Assembly (NCBI GenBank): GCA_030831945.1
Contig: JAURKC010000032.1
Location: 124,001-188,000 of the forward strand
Length of the DNA: 64,000 nt
Direction of reading: 5' to 3'
From: Ferruginibacter sp.
Lineage (GTDB): Bacteria; Bacteroidota; Bacteroidia; Chitinophagales; Chitinophagaceae
Shown here one piece after another: positions 45,684 to 54,630 of the stretch. The first letter of the stretch is position 1. Each line of letters starts with the position of its first letter. Made by a program: the position numbers and the translations under genes. Under the pieces are notes generated by a model. It saw only the letters and a program-made list of their open reading frames with translations. It was not told the DNA's origin and made no database searches.

Positions 45684-48359
45684 CTATTTTTTTTCTTTAT
45701 AAATCGGACTGTCTTGATTACCGCCCGCTTTAAGATAAGCGATCAAATCTTTTAATTCATCGCTATTTAATCTATTGATCATACCAGGAAGCATCGGAGA
45801 AATTTCAGATACTCTAGTTCTTAACACATCTTTTTTATTCAACTCCCTAACAAATTCTGGAGCAAATGGATTTTGAGAAATATAATATTTAGTATTGTCT
45901 TGTCTAATTAGTCTACCTAATACCGACCCACCTTGTCTCAAATAAAATACGGTAGAACCAAATTGATCTGAAATAGTTTTACTTGGATTAATAATTGCTT
46001 CCAACATATCCTTAGTAGAAAATCTAGATCCAAGTTGAGTAAGATCTGGTCCAGATATACCACCCTCACCTTTTATTTGGTGACAGGTAATACACATAGA
46101 TGCTGCGAACATTGACTTACCTCTTTCAAAATTACGAGTACCCGTTGCGCTATCTACTACTTCAGTAGCATTTTTCAATTTCCAATCTCTTCCAGGTCCT
46201 ACAGGCATTACCGTTCCCACTTTAATACCTGCTCTTGAATTTAAAACAATCGAGTCTCCAGAAATTTTATTGAAATACTCAAATTTATCTTTATCAACAT
46301 TTGCCAATGCAGTTTTTCTTGCCGTATTAATAAAGCCTACAAAACTAACACCACCCTTATATCCAAAAGCTTTGTAAAACCATTGGAAATATTTTTCTTG
46401 CAAATCAGGTGTCCAGCCATTTTTTGCTTTTGTCAACACATTGGCATACCAAGTTTGCTGCATAGGAGGTATTCTTGCTAGCATAGCCGCTATATCCATA
46501 CCATACTGTGGATTTCTAAGAATCAAATCAGCTGATTCAGAAATTGATTTCTGTTGAGTATCGGTATTGTCTTTTGCAATGGCCAATAGTGCCATTGTTT
46601 TTTCAACTGCATTTGGTGCATCTACATAAACTAATAATTTACTCAACTCACGATTGAGGTAATTAGTTTTTGCAGGATACTGAGGATTTAAATAAGTACC
46701 TACCAACTTTTTAGAAGCAGCATCTGGCTCTCCCATACGAGTGAAAATTAATTCAAAGGCACGTAACAAATCTAACTGCTGAGATTCGGTAAGTTGTGTA
46801 TAGGCTATATTGGTTAAAGATTTTATCAACTGAGCTTTAACTACTGGATTACCTCTTCTTGCCAATGCAATGGTAGCCTGAGTAAGGATAACAGGATCTT
46901 TCTCAGCAAGCACTTTGCTCTCCCACTGAGTTAAAGGTTGAGTTTCTACAGCTATTCTTGCAGCATATCTTACAAAACGATCCTTATCTTTTAAATAAGG
47001 CCATGCAAAATCTACAGCACCTGCTTTAGGTGAACCGTGAAAATCTTCTAATTTACGTCTTGCTTTTAATGCATCAGTTAATTCAGGCACTGGTAACTTC
47101 TCATTATTTCCAGTGTTATCACCATAGTACACTCTATATAAGTCAGATTCTAATCTACGACCTCCAGTTAAAAAATATAGCGCTCCATCAGGACCTACCA
47201 CACCATCCGTTAATGGCAAAGGAGATCCAGAAATAAATTCTTCTCCAGTTGTTTTATAAGATGCGCCATCTGGCTCATTGTGAATGGCATAAATAATACC
47301 AAAACTCCAATCAAATGCAAACAATGCTTTACGATACTTTTTAGGAAAACGAGCATTCGCACCTGAAACCAAATTAGTTGGAGAACCTTGGCCTACATTA
47401 ATCGCTGCAGGTAAATTATCTGGATAATTAGGTGACCATTTATCGGTTCCCACTCTCCAGCCAAATTCTGCACCACTAGTCACGTGACATATTCTGGTAG
47501 GACGGTACCAAGGCGTACCAAAATCCCATTCCATATCTGAATCGTAGGCAAACATTTCGCCTTGATCATTAAATGCAAGGTCGAATGGATTTCTAAAACC
47601 AGAAGCGATCATATCCCATTTAGTTCCAGTAGAATCGACATGCGCTAACCAGCCCCCGTGTGCTGTTACCGTATTATCATGACCGTTAGGATCTTTAATA
47701 AGTGGAAAAAGATTGTCAATATAACCATCTGGAATATTGCGATAACTATCCATTTTTGGAACCTTGGTAAAATTTCCAGCAATTACATAAAGAGACTTTT
47801 TATCGGGAGATAATACCACGCTATGCGGTCCATGCTCTCCATCTCCATCCATTGCTTTTAAGAAGGTAACTTTATCAAACTGATCATCACCGTTGGTATC
47901 CTGCAATCTGTACAAACCACTTCCCTTTTTAAAAGTAGATTTAGGCCCAACGTGATTATTAATCACTACATAAAGACTATTGAAAGCATATAGAAGACCG
48001 TGTGCATAGCCTAATGAAAGACTGGTGTCAGGTAAAATTTTCAATGCCTCTACTTTAATTTTAGTAACGGTATCTCCAATTGCAGGCACTTTCATTCTAT
48101 ATAATCCACCATATTGATCAGATGCTATGATACGACCTTTGTCATCAAAAGTCATAGAAACCCAAGAACCTTCTCCATTTTCAGAAGGACCATAAAGATG
48201 GTCTGCATGAAAGCCTGCAGGTAATTTAAGATTTGCAATTTTTGGATCGATAGAAACCTGCACTGCTGTTTCCCGATTAATAGTAAAGGAAATGCAAACA
48301 ACAATAACTGCAGTTGTAAATAATAACAACCAAACTGAGGATGATTTTTGTTTCATCAT
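45684..48359 (-). CDS. Propeller - HEAT - cytochrome c protein (PVC-type heme protein)
   Basis: An 891-residue secreted protein with an N-terminal hydrophobic signal (residues 9-27). Residues 40-420 form a sorbosone/glucose-dehydrogenase-like propeller (LPAGFHADHLYGPSENGEG, AHGLLYAFNSLYVVINNH, HGPHSVVLSPDKKSLYV, GVVGPDGALYFLTGGRR). Residues 440-700 are helical, HEAT-like. The C-terminal cytochrome c has CITCH (Cys756) and a Met ligand candidate in SPMLPGMINRLNSDE. It is the first gene of the minus-strand sugar cluster and, because of the hairpin behind it, may be made in larger amounts than the rest. The likely role is periplasmic oxidation of a sugar or glycoside. Confidence 0.88.
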   Translation of the reverse strand: MMKQKSSSVWLLLFTTAVIVVCISFTINRETAVQVSIDPKIANLKLPAGFHADHLYGPSENGEGSWVSMTFDDKGRIIASDQYGGLYRMKVPAIGDTVTKIKVEALKILPDTSLSLGYAHGLLYAFNSLYVVINNHVGPKSTFKKGSGLYRLQDTNGDDQFDKVTFLKAMDGDGEHGPHSVVLSPDKKSLYVIAGNFTKVPKMDSYRNIPDGYIDNLFPLIKDPNGHDNTVTAHGGWLAHVDSTGTKWDMIASGFRNPFDLAFNDQGEMFAYDSDMEWDFGTPWYRPTRICHVTSGAEFGWRVGTDKWSPNYPDNLPAAINVGQGSPTNLVSGANARFPKKYRKALFAFDWSFGIIYAIHNEPDGASYKTTGEEFISGSPLPLTDGVVGPDGALYFLTGGRRLESDLYRVYYGDNTGNNEKLPVPELTDALKARRKLEDFHGSPKAGAVDFAWPYLKDKDRFVRYAARIAVETQPLTQWESKVLAEKDPVILTQATIALARRGNPVVKAQLIKSLTNIAYTQLTESQQLDLLRAFELIFTRMGEPDAASKKLVGTYLNPQYPAKTNYLNRELSKLLVYVDAPNAVEKTMALLAIAKDNTDTQQKSISESADLILRNPQYGMDIAAMLARIPPMQQTWYANVLTKAKNGWTPDLQEKYFQWFYKAFGYKGGVSFVGFINTARKTALANVDKDKFEYFNKISGDSIVLNSRAGIKVGTVMPVGPGRDWKLKNATEVVDSATGTRNFERGKSMFAASMCITCHQIKGEGGISGPDLTQLGSRFSTKDMLEAIINPSKTISDQFGSTVFYLRQGGSVLGRLIRQDNTKYYISQNPFAPEFVRELNKKDVLRTRVSEISPMLPGMINRLNSDELKDLIAYLKAGGNQDSPIYKEKK

Positions 48360-48743
48360 AGCAATTTAAATTTTAATGACTAAGTCAGCGAAATACACTT
48401 GGACTTACTCATTAGTGAAAAAAAAACCCTTTTTAAAGGGATGAAATTTAGAGTAATTTTAAAAACAATCGGCTCTTAACCACCTAGAATAAAAAAGTCA
48501 TTGACTATTTCAATTCTGGCAATTTTAGAAAATGAAAACTAAGCTTTATGAATGAAATAAAAAAATATGTACCCGTATTTATTCCAATTTTCACAGAGAT
48601 GCATCCAAAATGGCTATTTCGTTGAATAAATATTGTAAAAAAAAATATTTGACAGGCTCTTGCTGCAGCTAGTAACCTCATTTAATTCAATTGTTTATAA
48701 TTATTGCCTACATTCATATTTCAATCTAAACTGACGATCAATT
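48360..48743. other. Divergent intergenic region between the cytochrome gene and DUF3500
   Basis: About 380 bases with no gene. It must hold the promoters of the sugar cluster (minus) and of the DUF3500 gene (plus), but no clear TAnnTTTG box was seen on either strand. The only structure noticed is a short imperfect palindrome CCCTTTTTAAAGGG near 48428. Confidence 0.5.
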
Positions 48744-49769
48744 ATGCGACCTATTATTTTTTTAACCACCCTTCTTTTATCATTAACAGGAACCGTTAAA
48801 AGTCAGGGATCAGTAGAAAAGGCTAATCAATTTATCAGCCAACTCAACGAATCCCAAAAATTAAATACCCTATTTCCATTTGATGGTGAGGAGCGTTATA
48901 ATTATCATTTTGTACCCTATGAAAGAAAGGGTATTACCTTCAATGAAATGAATGCTGATCAAAAAACTGCTGCTTTTGATTTATTAAAAACCTGTTTGAG
49001 TGAAGCTGCCTATAATAAGACCAAAGAAATCATGCAACTCGAGAATGTTTTGATTGAATTGGAAAAAAGAAAACCAGATGATCATTTCCGTGATCCAGGG
49101 AATTATCATATTTCAATTTTCGGTATTCCTTCTGCTAAAACAATTTGGGGATGGCGTTTTGAAGGACATCATATTTCATTTAATTTTTCTTTTGACAAAA
49201 AGAATCTTAGCTCCGGTACTCCTGCTTTTTTAGGTACCAATCCAGCCATAGTTTTGAGTGGTTCTAAAGCAGGTACTCAAGTGCTGAAAGATGAAACCGA
49301 CAGGGGCTTTGCTTTATTGAATTCTCTTTCTAAAGCGCAACTACAAAAAACAATTATTGATACGGTTGCTTATAAAGATATCCTGAGTTTTGATAAAAGA
49401 AATGCGCTGTTGGGAGATCCAGCAGGAATTAAATATAGCGATTTGAACAAGAGCCAGCAAGCATTGCTTTTACAACTAGTAAGCGCCTATGTTCATCGTT
49501 TTACAACTTTATTTGCAGATAAGATGTTGAAAGAAATTCAACAAGCAGGGCTCGACAAACTTTGGTTTGCATGGGCTGGACATACCAAAGCTGAAATGGG
49601 GAATGGCAATGGTGCTTATTACCGAGTTCAAGGGCCTACTATTTTAATTGAATATGATAATACTCAAAATAATTCAAACCATATTCACTCAGTACTTCGT
49701 GATTTGAAGCATGATTTTGGAGGGGATGATTTATTGCAACATTATAAAAATGATCACTCAGCGCATTAA
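48744..49769 (+). CDS. Secreted DUF3500 family protein
   Basis: A 341-residue protein with a signal peptide (MRPIIFLTTLLLSLTGTVKS). It matches DUF3500: NYHFVPYERKGITFNEM near residue 53, IFGIPSAKTIWGWRFEGHHISFNFSF near residue 130, and the C-terminal YYRVQGPTILIEYDNTQNNSNHIHSVLRDLKHDFGGD. Conserved histidines in the last two blocks suggest metal binding. The family is widespread, often near oxidative or glycan genes, and has no defined reaction. It is divergent from the sugar-oxidation cluster and could share its regulation. Confidence 0.87.
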   Translation: MRPIIFLTTLLLSLTGTVKSQGSVEKANQFISQLNESQKLNTLFPFDGEERYNYHFVPYERKGITFNEMNADQKTAAFDLLKTCLSEAAYNKTKEIMQLENVLIELEKRKPDDHFRDPGNYHISIFGIPSAKTIWGWRFEGHHISFNFSFDKKNLSSGTPAFLGTNPAIVLSGSKAGTQVLKDETDRGFALLNSLSKAQLQKTIIDTVAYKDILSFDKRNALLGDPAGIKYSDLNKSQQALLLQLVSAYVHRFTTLFADKMLKEIQQAGLDKLWFAWAGHTKAEMGNGNGAYYRVQGPTILIEYDNTQNNSNHIHSVLRDLKHDFGGDDLLQHYKNDHSAH

Positions 49770-49798
49770 TTACTGCGAATCAACTCAAGCCTAATTTT

Positions 49799-49836
49799 AA
49801 AAAATGTCATCTGATTTAGATGACATTTTTTTTGGA
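49799..49836 (+). terminator. Intrinsic terminator of the DUF3500 gene
   Basis: AAAAAATGTCATC (49799-49811) pairs with the complementary arm at 49819-49831 over a 7-base loop, with a T-run following. Confidence 0.92.
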
Positions 49837-49897
49837 AAAATTATTTAAAGAAAGCCGTTAAAGATTATAACACTGCATTCAATTTTCTGAAAAATAA

Positions 49898-49923
49898 AAG
49901 CCCCCTAATCATTTAGGGGGCTT
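49898..49923 (-). terminator. Intrinsic terminator of dapD
   Basis: AAGCCCCCTAA (49898-49908) pairs with TTAGGGGGCTT (49913-49923) over a 4-base loop. Read on the minus strand it is followed by TTTTATTTTTC, which suits the end of dapD. Confidence 0.9.
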
Positions 49924-49942
49924 AGTCAAATCAATGTAATTG

Positions 49943-50773
49943 CTATACCGATACATTAAAATCTCTCAATGCATCATTCAAACTTGTTTTAAGATCGGTG
50001 GAAGGTTTACGCTGTCCAATGATTAATGCGCATCCTACTCCAAATTCACCTGCAGGGAATTTCTTAGTATAAGATCCAGGAATTACCACGCTTCTCGCAG
50101 GCACTCTTCCTTTCATTTCAATCGGCTCAGCACCGCTTACATCAATAATTTTAGTCGATTGTGTTAGCACTACATTAGCACCTAGTACTGCTTCTTTTTC
50201 AACTCGCACACCTTCTACTACAATGCAACGACTCCCAATAAAACAACCATCTTCAATAATTACTGGACTTGCTTGTAGCGGTTCTAATACTCCACCAATA
50301 CCCACACCACCACTCAAATGAACGCCCTTGCCTATCTGTGCACAACTTCCAACGGTAGCCCAAGTATCCACCATGGTACCTTCATCAACGTAGGCGCCAA
50401 TATTTACATAAGAAGGCATCAATACTACATTCTTAGCCAAGTAAGCACCATACCTTGCGACGGCATGTGGAACGGCTCTTACTCCCAGTTCCGCATAACC
50501 GCTTTTTAATTTCATTTTATCATAAAACTCAAAGGGAGGTAAAACCATCGTTTCCATTTGTTGAATAGCAAAATACATAAGTACCCCTTGTTTTACCCAT
50601 TCATTTACTTGCCAGTCAATACTGCCATCGGCACTAGTGCCAACTGGTGAAGCAGTGCGAAGTCTCCCCTTGTCTACCTCTTCAATGACCGCTCTTACTG
50701 CATCAGCATACTTTTTGTCTTTCAATAATTCCCTGTCTCCCCAGGCGGCTAGTATTAATTCCTTTAATTCCAT
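49943..50773 (-). CDS. dapD: 2,3,4,5-tetrahydropyridine-2,6-dicarboxylate N-succinyltransferase
   Basis: DapD succinylates tetrahydrodipicolinate in lysine/diaminopimelate synthesis. The 276-residue product has the DapD start MELKELILAAWGDRELL and a left-handed beta-helix of hexapeptide repeats (VVLMPSYVNIGAYVDEGTMVDTWATVGSCAQIGKGVHLSGGVGIGG in parts), ending with the succinyl-CoA-binding C-terminal region. The open frame extends 84 bases further upstream, but the extra residues are not part of the family; the ATG at 50773 is preferred. dapB is also in this window (61166), unlinked. A TATCTTGC box lies 38 bases upstream. Confidence 0.94.
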   Translation of the reverse strand: MELKELILAAWGDRELLKDKKYADAVRAVIEEVDKGRLRTASPVGTSADGSIDWQVNEWVKQGVLMYFAIQQMETMVLPPFEFYDKMKLKSGYAELGVRAVPHAVARYGAYLAKNVVLMPSYVNIGAYVDEGTMVDTWATVGSCAQIGKGVHLSGGVGIGGVLEPLQASPVIIEDGCFIGSRCIVVEGVRVEKEAVLGANVVLTQSTKIIDVSGAEPIEMKGRVPARSVVIPGSYTKKFPAGEFGVGCALIIGQRKPSTDLKTSLNDALRDFNVSV

Positions 50774-50811
50774 AGTGATTGTTAATTTAGATTTGATTTG
50801 ATAACAGATGC

Positions 50812-50819
50812 GCAAGATA
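50812..50819 (-). promoter_or_regulatory. Candidate -7 box (TATCTTGC) of dapD
   Basis: On the minus strand TATCTTGC lies 38 bases before the dapD ATG at 50773, inside the longer open frame, which supports the shorter gene start. Confidence 0.45.
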
Positions 50820-50971
50820 CAAAAAGATAAAAATTTAGCAGAGAAGGATTTCCCCAATTATTTCTAGTAGAAATACGCTTGGTCTTAATTAGTAGGTAAT
50901 AATAATTAACAATAAAACTCTTTCAGGGTTTATCCTTACTGCTAGGCTAAACGAAACCAACTGCTTTTTTA

Positions 50972-50979
50972 TATCTTGC
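50972..50979 (+). promoter_or_regulatory. Candidate -7 box (TATCTTGC) of the GT4 gene
   Basis: TATCTTGC lies 22 bases upstream of the ATG at 51002, the same octamer as upstream of dapD and the SET gene. Confidence 0.45.
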
Positions 50980-51001
50980 ACCTAATTAAGTATTCCACAA
51001 T

Positions 51002-52150
51002 ATGAATATAGGGTATGATGGTAAAAGAGCTTTTCAAAACAAAACGGGACTAGGCAACTATTCTCGCTCACTGCTTAGCATTTTAAACCGCTATTTCCCT
51101 CAGTTTCAATACACTTTGTTTGCCCCAAAAAAAACTAATTTATTTACTATAGATTCCTACCATAACTTTCGAACCATAGAACCTCAAAGTTTTTTTTATA
51201 AAAAATTTCCAGCCCTTTGGCGCAGAATAGGAATAGTAAAACAGATTGATCAAGCCCATTTAGCTATTTATCATGGACTGAGTAATGAGTTACCAAATGG
51301 TATAGAAAAATTAACTATTAAAACTGTTGTCACCATTCACGACCTCATCTTTGAGCGCTTTCCAAAAACCTATCATTTAGATGAACGCTATACGCACCGA
51401 TGGAAAATAAAACGAGCCTGTAAAATTGCAGATGCTGTGATTGCCATTAGCGAGCAAACAAAAAATGACCTGATTAATCTTTACAAAGTATCTCCTCAAA
51501 AAATAACTGTCTGCTATCAAAGCTGCAACCCAATATTTGAAAAAACAATTAGTGAAATAGAAAAAATTACTGTTAAGAAAAAATATCAGTTACCTGATCA
51601 ATTCTTTTTATTTGTAAGTTCAATCACTGCAAGAAAAAATCTGATTGTCATCTGCAAAGCAATGATTATTTTAAAAGACATTATCAATATTCCACTAGTA
51701 ATTATTGGTGATGGAAAAATTGAAAAAAATGAAGTAAAACAATTGATGAAAGAAAATGGAATGGAACAAAGCTTATTCTTTCTAAACGAATTGCCAGTAG
51801 CCAAAGAAGATAGTTTTACCACTGCTGCAGACTTTCCAGCAATCTATCAGCAAGCACTTGCCCTTGTTTATCCATCTATCTTTGAAGGTTTTGGACTGCC
51901 TATATTAGAAGCTATGTGGAGCGGGTTGCCGGTTATTTGTAGCGACAGTTCAAGTATGCCTGAGGTTGCAGAAGACGCGGCTTTATACTTTTCTCCCCAC
52001 GATAACAATCAACTTGCCAAACATTTGGAGTCAATTGTATCCGATGAAAAATTAGTACAGATTTTGAAAGATAAGGGACGAGAGCAGGCAAAAAAATTCA
52101 GCACTGAAAACTATGCCAATCAAATAATAGAAGTGTATAAAAGTTTGTAA
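51002..52150 (+). CDS. Glycosyltransferase family 4 protein
   Basis: A 382-residue GT-B glycosyltransferase. The N-terminal half begins MNIGYDGKRAFQNKTGLGNYSRSLL with the acceptor-side Gly-rich loop. The C-terminal half has LFVSSITARKNL, then YPSIFEGFGLPILEAMWSGLPVICSDSSSMPEVAEDAALYF, the ExxxxxxxE nucleotide-sugar motif of family GT4. It has no membrane segment and probably acts at the inner face of the membrane on a glycolipid or polysaccharide; the sugar and acceptor are unknown. The tsaC-like gene overlaps its stop codon by one base. Confidence 0.9.
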   Translation: MNIGYDGKRAFQNKTGLGNYSRSLLSILNRYFPQFQYTLFAPKKTNLFTIDSYHNFRTIEPQSFFYKKFPALWRRIGIVKQIDQAHLAIYHGLSNELPNGIEKLTIKTVVTIHDLIFERFPKTYHLDERYTHRWKIKRACKIADAVIAISEQTKNDLINLYKVSPQKITVCYQSCNPIFEKTISEIEKITVKKKYQLPDQFFLFVSSITARKNLIVICKAMIILKDIINIPLVIIGDGKIEKNEVKQLMKENGMEQSLFFLNELPVAKEDSFTTAADFPAIYQQALALVYPSIFEGFGLPILEAMWSGLPVICSDSSSMPEVAEDAALYFSPHDNNQLAKHLESIVSDEKLVQILKDKGREQAKKFSTENYANQIIEVYKSL

Positions 52151-52722
52151 TGAATCAATTACTGAATGACATAGAACAATGCCTAGAGGTACTAAAAAAG
52201 GGCGGCTTGCTATTGTATCCTACCGATACGATTTGGGGCATTGGCTGCGACGCTACGAATGAGCAAGCAGTAGCTCAAATTTATGCACTCAAAAAAAGAG
52301 TCGCTAGTAAATCGATGATCGTATTGATTGCTGACGAAAAAGATTTAACGAAATATGTGACACAACCTAATCTTCAAATATTTGATTACATCAAAGGAGT
52401 ATCCAAACCAACGACGGTGATTTATGAAGGAGCAATAGGTGTAGCAAAGAATTTAGTGAATGAGGATGGTACGCTTGCTATAAGAATAGTCAAAGACGAT
52501 TTTTGCCAAAAGCTGATTCAATCATTTGGCCTGCCCATTGTATCTACTTCAGCCAATCTATCTGGTTATCCATCACCAGCAATTTTTACCGACATCGATT
52601 CGGAAATAAAAAACGGTGTTGACTATATTGTTCAACACCGTCAAGATGATTTTAATTTAGCTGCTCCGTCAGCAATTATTAAGTGGAACAACAATGGGAT
52701 CCCCACTATTATCCGTAATTGA
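52150..52722 (+). CDS. tsaC: L-threonylcarbamoyladenylate synthase (Sua5/YciO/YrdC family)
   Basis: A 190-residue protein of the YrdC fold, which makes threonylcarbamoyl-AMP for t6A37 modification of tRNA. The RNA/nucleotide-binding motifs are LLYPTDTIWGIGCDATN near residue 22, KKRVASKSMIVLIA near 47, AIRIVKDDF near 113 and PIVSTSANLSGYPSP near 130. The size fits the single-domain TsaC/YciO type without the Sua5 C-terminal domain; YciO-like paralogues cannot be fully excluded. Its ATG overlaps the glycosyltransferase stop (taATG), implying translational coupling, although the two functions are unrelated. Confidence 0.85.
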   Translation: MNQLLNDIEQCLEVLKKGGLLLYPTDTIWGIGCDATNEQAVAQIYALKKRVASKSMIVLIADEKDLTKYVTQPNLQIFDYIKGVSKPTTVIYEGAIGVAKNLVNEDGTLAIRIVKDDFCQKLIQSFGLPIVSTSANLSGYPSPAIFTDIDSEIKNGVDYIVQHRQDDFNLAAPSAIIKWNNNGIPTIIRN

Positions 52723-52724
52723 TG

Positions 52725-53315
52725 CTAAAAAATTGCTAAGCCAATTCCAATCTGTATACTTTGGCTTTTCCAACTATCCATTTTATCAATATCATTCAGG
52801 TTGCTTAACCCAATTGCATATCTACCATAGATCCTGAATTTTGACGCCTGAAACTGTAATCCGGCTAACAAACTAAAATCCCCACTTTTAAACGCATTCT
52901 TTCCATTTTGCAATAAAGTTTCGTTTTTACTCATTAAAACAGCGTACTGAGGACCTGCCTGAAAAGTCAAGTTGTCGGATGGTTTATACCCTATTAAAAT
53001 AGGAATATTAATATAATTTAATTGGACTTTGGATGTTGCAGTTCCCATTATACTATTATAAATAGCTCTAAATTGGCTAGAAGTATCTTGCTTCACCTGA
53101 CTAATAAAGACCTCTGGTTGAATAGAAAATTTATCACTGATACCTACTTCTACGAAAGCACCATAATGATATCCGAAAGTAAATTTATCAGTAAACGACT
53201 TTCCTGATAATTTATTTACGTTAGCTCCCCCTTTAATACCAAAATGAACACTTTGAGCATTTACACTAGATAAGAATAGTATCGAGCAAAAAAACAACAG
53301 AAGAGATGTTTTCAT
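52725..53315 (-). CDS. Small outer-membrane beta-barrel protein
   Basis: A 196-residue protein with a signal peptide (MKTSLLLFFCSILFLSSVNA) followed by HFGIKGGANVNKLSG and alternating strands with aromatic girdle residues (YHYGAFVEVGISDKFSIQPEVFIS), ending IQIGIGLAIF with a terminal phenylalanine. This is the OmpA-like 'outer membrane beta-barrel' family (PorT-like) abundant in Bacteroidota. The ATG at 53315 is preferred over an upstream in-frame start because it begins the signal peptide. It is convergent with tsaC (2-base gap). The function is unknown. Confidence 0.83.
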   Translation of the reverse strand: MKTSLLLFFCSILFLSSVNAQSVHFGIKGGANVNKLSGKSFTDKFTFGYHYGAFVEVGISDKFSIQPEVFISQVKQDTSSQFRAIYNSIMGTATSKVQLNYINIPILIGYKPSDNLTFQAGPQYAVLMSKNETLLQNGKNAFKSGDFSLLAGLQFQASKFRIYGRYAIGLSNLNDIDKMDSWKSQSIQIGIGLAIF

Positions 53316-53400
53316 AATTTCAGTTTTAGTTATATTAATCATTGCAACTTATGTGCCAATAATAAAAAAAGAGATAAGAATATCTAAACGAATTTTTACA

Positions 53401-54390
53401 CTAAAAAGTATACCCCACCGTTAACATAAATATAGACGTTGTTTTTTCGGTACTGCTTGAGCCGATAAAATAATCCAGATAGTATTGGGGTTCTATAGTT
53501 AAATTTCCAATAGAATAGTTCAGGTTCAGATTTAGCCCAATAGACTGTACATTAAATTGACTAGTCTGTGTACGAGGCGGTCTACGTTTTCTAGAATGCG
53601 TTCTGAAAACATCAATGCCACCCATCGAAGTTACATTGGTTGAACGACTTACAGTATAACTGCCTGAACCCGCATTCACCATCAGTGATGGGCTAAAACT
53701 TAAACCATCTGATTTTTTAAAAACGGAATTCCATGAAAAAGTATGGCCAACAGAAAATACGGTATAAAATGTATTGGTTTTATAATCCAAGGTGTCGTAA
53801 AAATTTCTTTGAATTCCATTAATGATAGTATCGCTATTTTTAGCTTCTCCGTAGGCGCCATTAGAAAATCCCAAAGCGAAAGATGGTTTTAACCAAGATT
53901 TTTTATAGCCAATACTAGAATAAAAATCATTCAGTACCGTGGAAGAAAATTCAGAATACTTATTCTTTACAAAATAACGAGTAAATGAAATCCCTAAAGA
54001 AATACTTTCATTTCCTATTAAATCAAAGGAAGGAGAAAGTGAATACTGATTAAATCCAAAGTCATCATTATCTCTGTGGACATTTGCCCCCGCTGCAATT
54101 CCAAAACCAGTTTTATTAAAATATGAAATAGAAGGTGAATAGACCGCTACAGAAGACCTGCCCTGAATAGCATTTAGTGATTTATTTTTGGCGCTATAAA
54201 GACGATTTCCTAATCCCACACTGGCATAAAAATAACTAACTGATTTTTCTTCTAACCCTAATAAATTTTTCAATTGATTTTCTATATCGATCGAATCTTT
54301 TTCAGAAAGATTTTTCTCTGGCTGAACCTGAGCATATGATTTGGACACTATGAATATAAACGTAAACAAACAATATAACCCTGTCCGCAT
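53401..54390 (-). CDS. Probable outer-membrane beta-barrel protein of unknown family
   Basis: A 329-residue protein with a signal peptide (residues 1-20, ending SYAQ). After a short acidic linker (EKNLSEKDSIDIENQL) the sequence alternates polar and hydrophobic residues with many Tyr, Phe and Ser, in strand-like blocks such as VSYFYASVGLGNRLYS and GFGIAAGANVHRDND, and ends FMLTVGYTF with a terminal phenylalanine, the mark of an outer-membrane barrel. A basic RKRRPPR loop near residue 270 is unusual. No named family was recognised. It lies 85 bases upstream of the smaller barrel gene on the same strand. Confidence 0.72.
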   Translation of the reverse strand: MRTGLYCLFTFIFIVSKSYAQVQPEKNLSEKDSIDIENQLKNLLGLEEKSVSYFYASVGLGNRLYSAKNKSLNAIQGRSSVAVYSPSISYFNKTGFGIAAGANVHRDNDDFGFNQYSLSPSFDLIGNESISLGISFTRYFVKNKYSEFSSTVLNDFYSSIGYKKSWLKPSFALGFSNGAYGEAKNSDTIINGIQRNFYDTLDYKTNTFYTVFSVGHTFSWNSVFKKSDGLSFSPSLMVNAGSGSYTVSRSTNVTSMGGIDVFRTHSRKRRPPRTQTSQFNVQSIGLNLNLNYSIGNLTIEPQYYLDYFIGSSSTEKTTSIFMLTVGYTF

Positions 54391-54511
54391 AAAAAGAATG
54401 TTTTATGGTGTTGATATTAAAAATATACTGCAATATCCATCAATTTATCTAAAAGATAAAAAACGAAGTTGCTTACATTTAATAAAAAAGCCATTTCTAA
54501 AAAATAAGTAG

Positions 54512-54519
54512 TACATTTG
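54512..54519 (+). promoter_or_regulatory. -7 promoter box (TACATTTG) of the DEAD-box helicase gene
   Basis: TACATTTG fits TAnnTTTG and lies about 135 bases upstream of the ATG at 54654, so the transcript has a long leader. Long leaders are typical of cold-shock helicase mRNAs. Confidence 0.6.
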
Positions 54520-54630
54520 CAAATTATTTATAACGAGTATTGCATGAAGTGCCCAAAAGGCTGTTGAAATTAGTAACCTTAGATTTTTTAAGTAGGAATT
54601 AAGTAGCGCAACAACAGGAAGATAGCATAT

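Noticed and set aside
47475..47495. TCACGTGA as a parS site
   Set aside because: Only the central CACGTG core matches; the flanks do not follow the parS palindrome and the site lies inside a conserved coding region far from parB.
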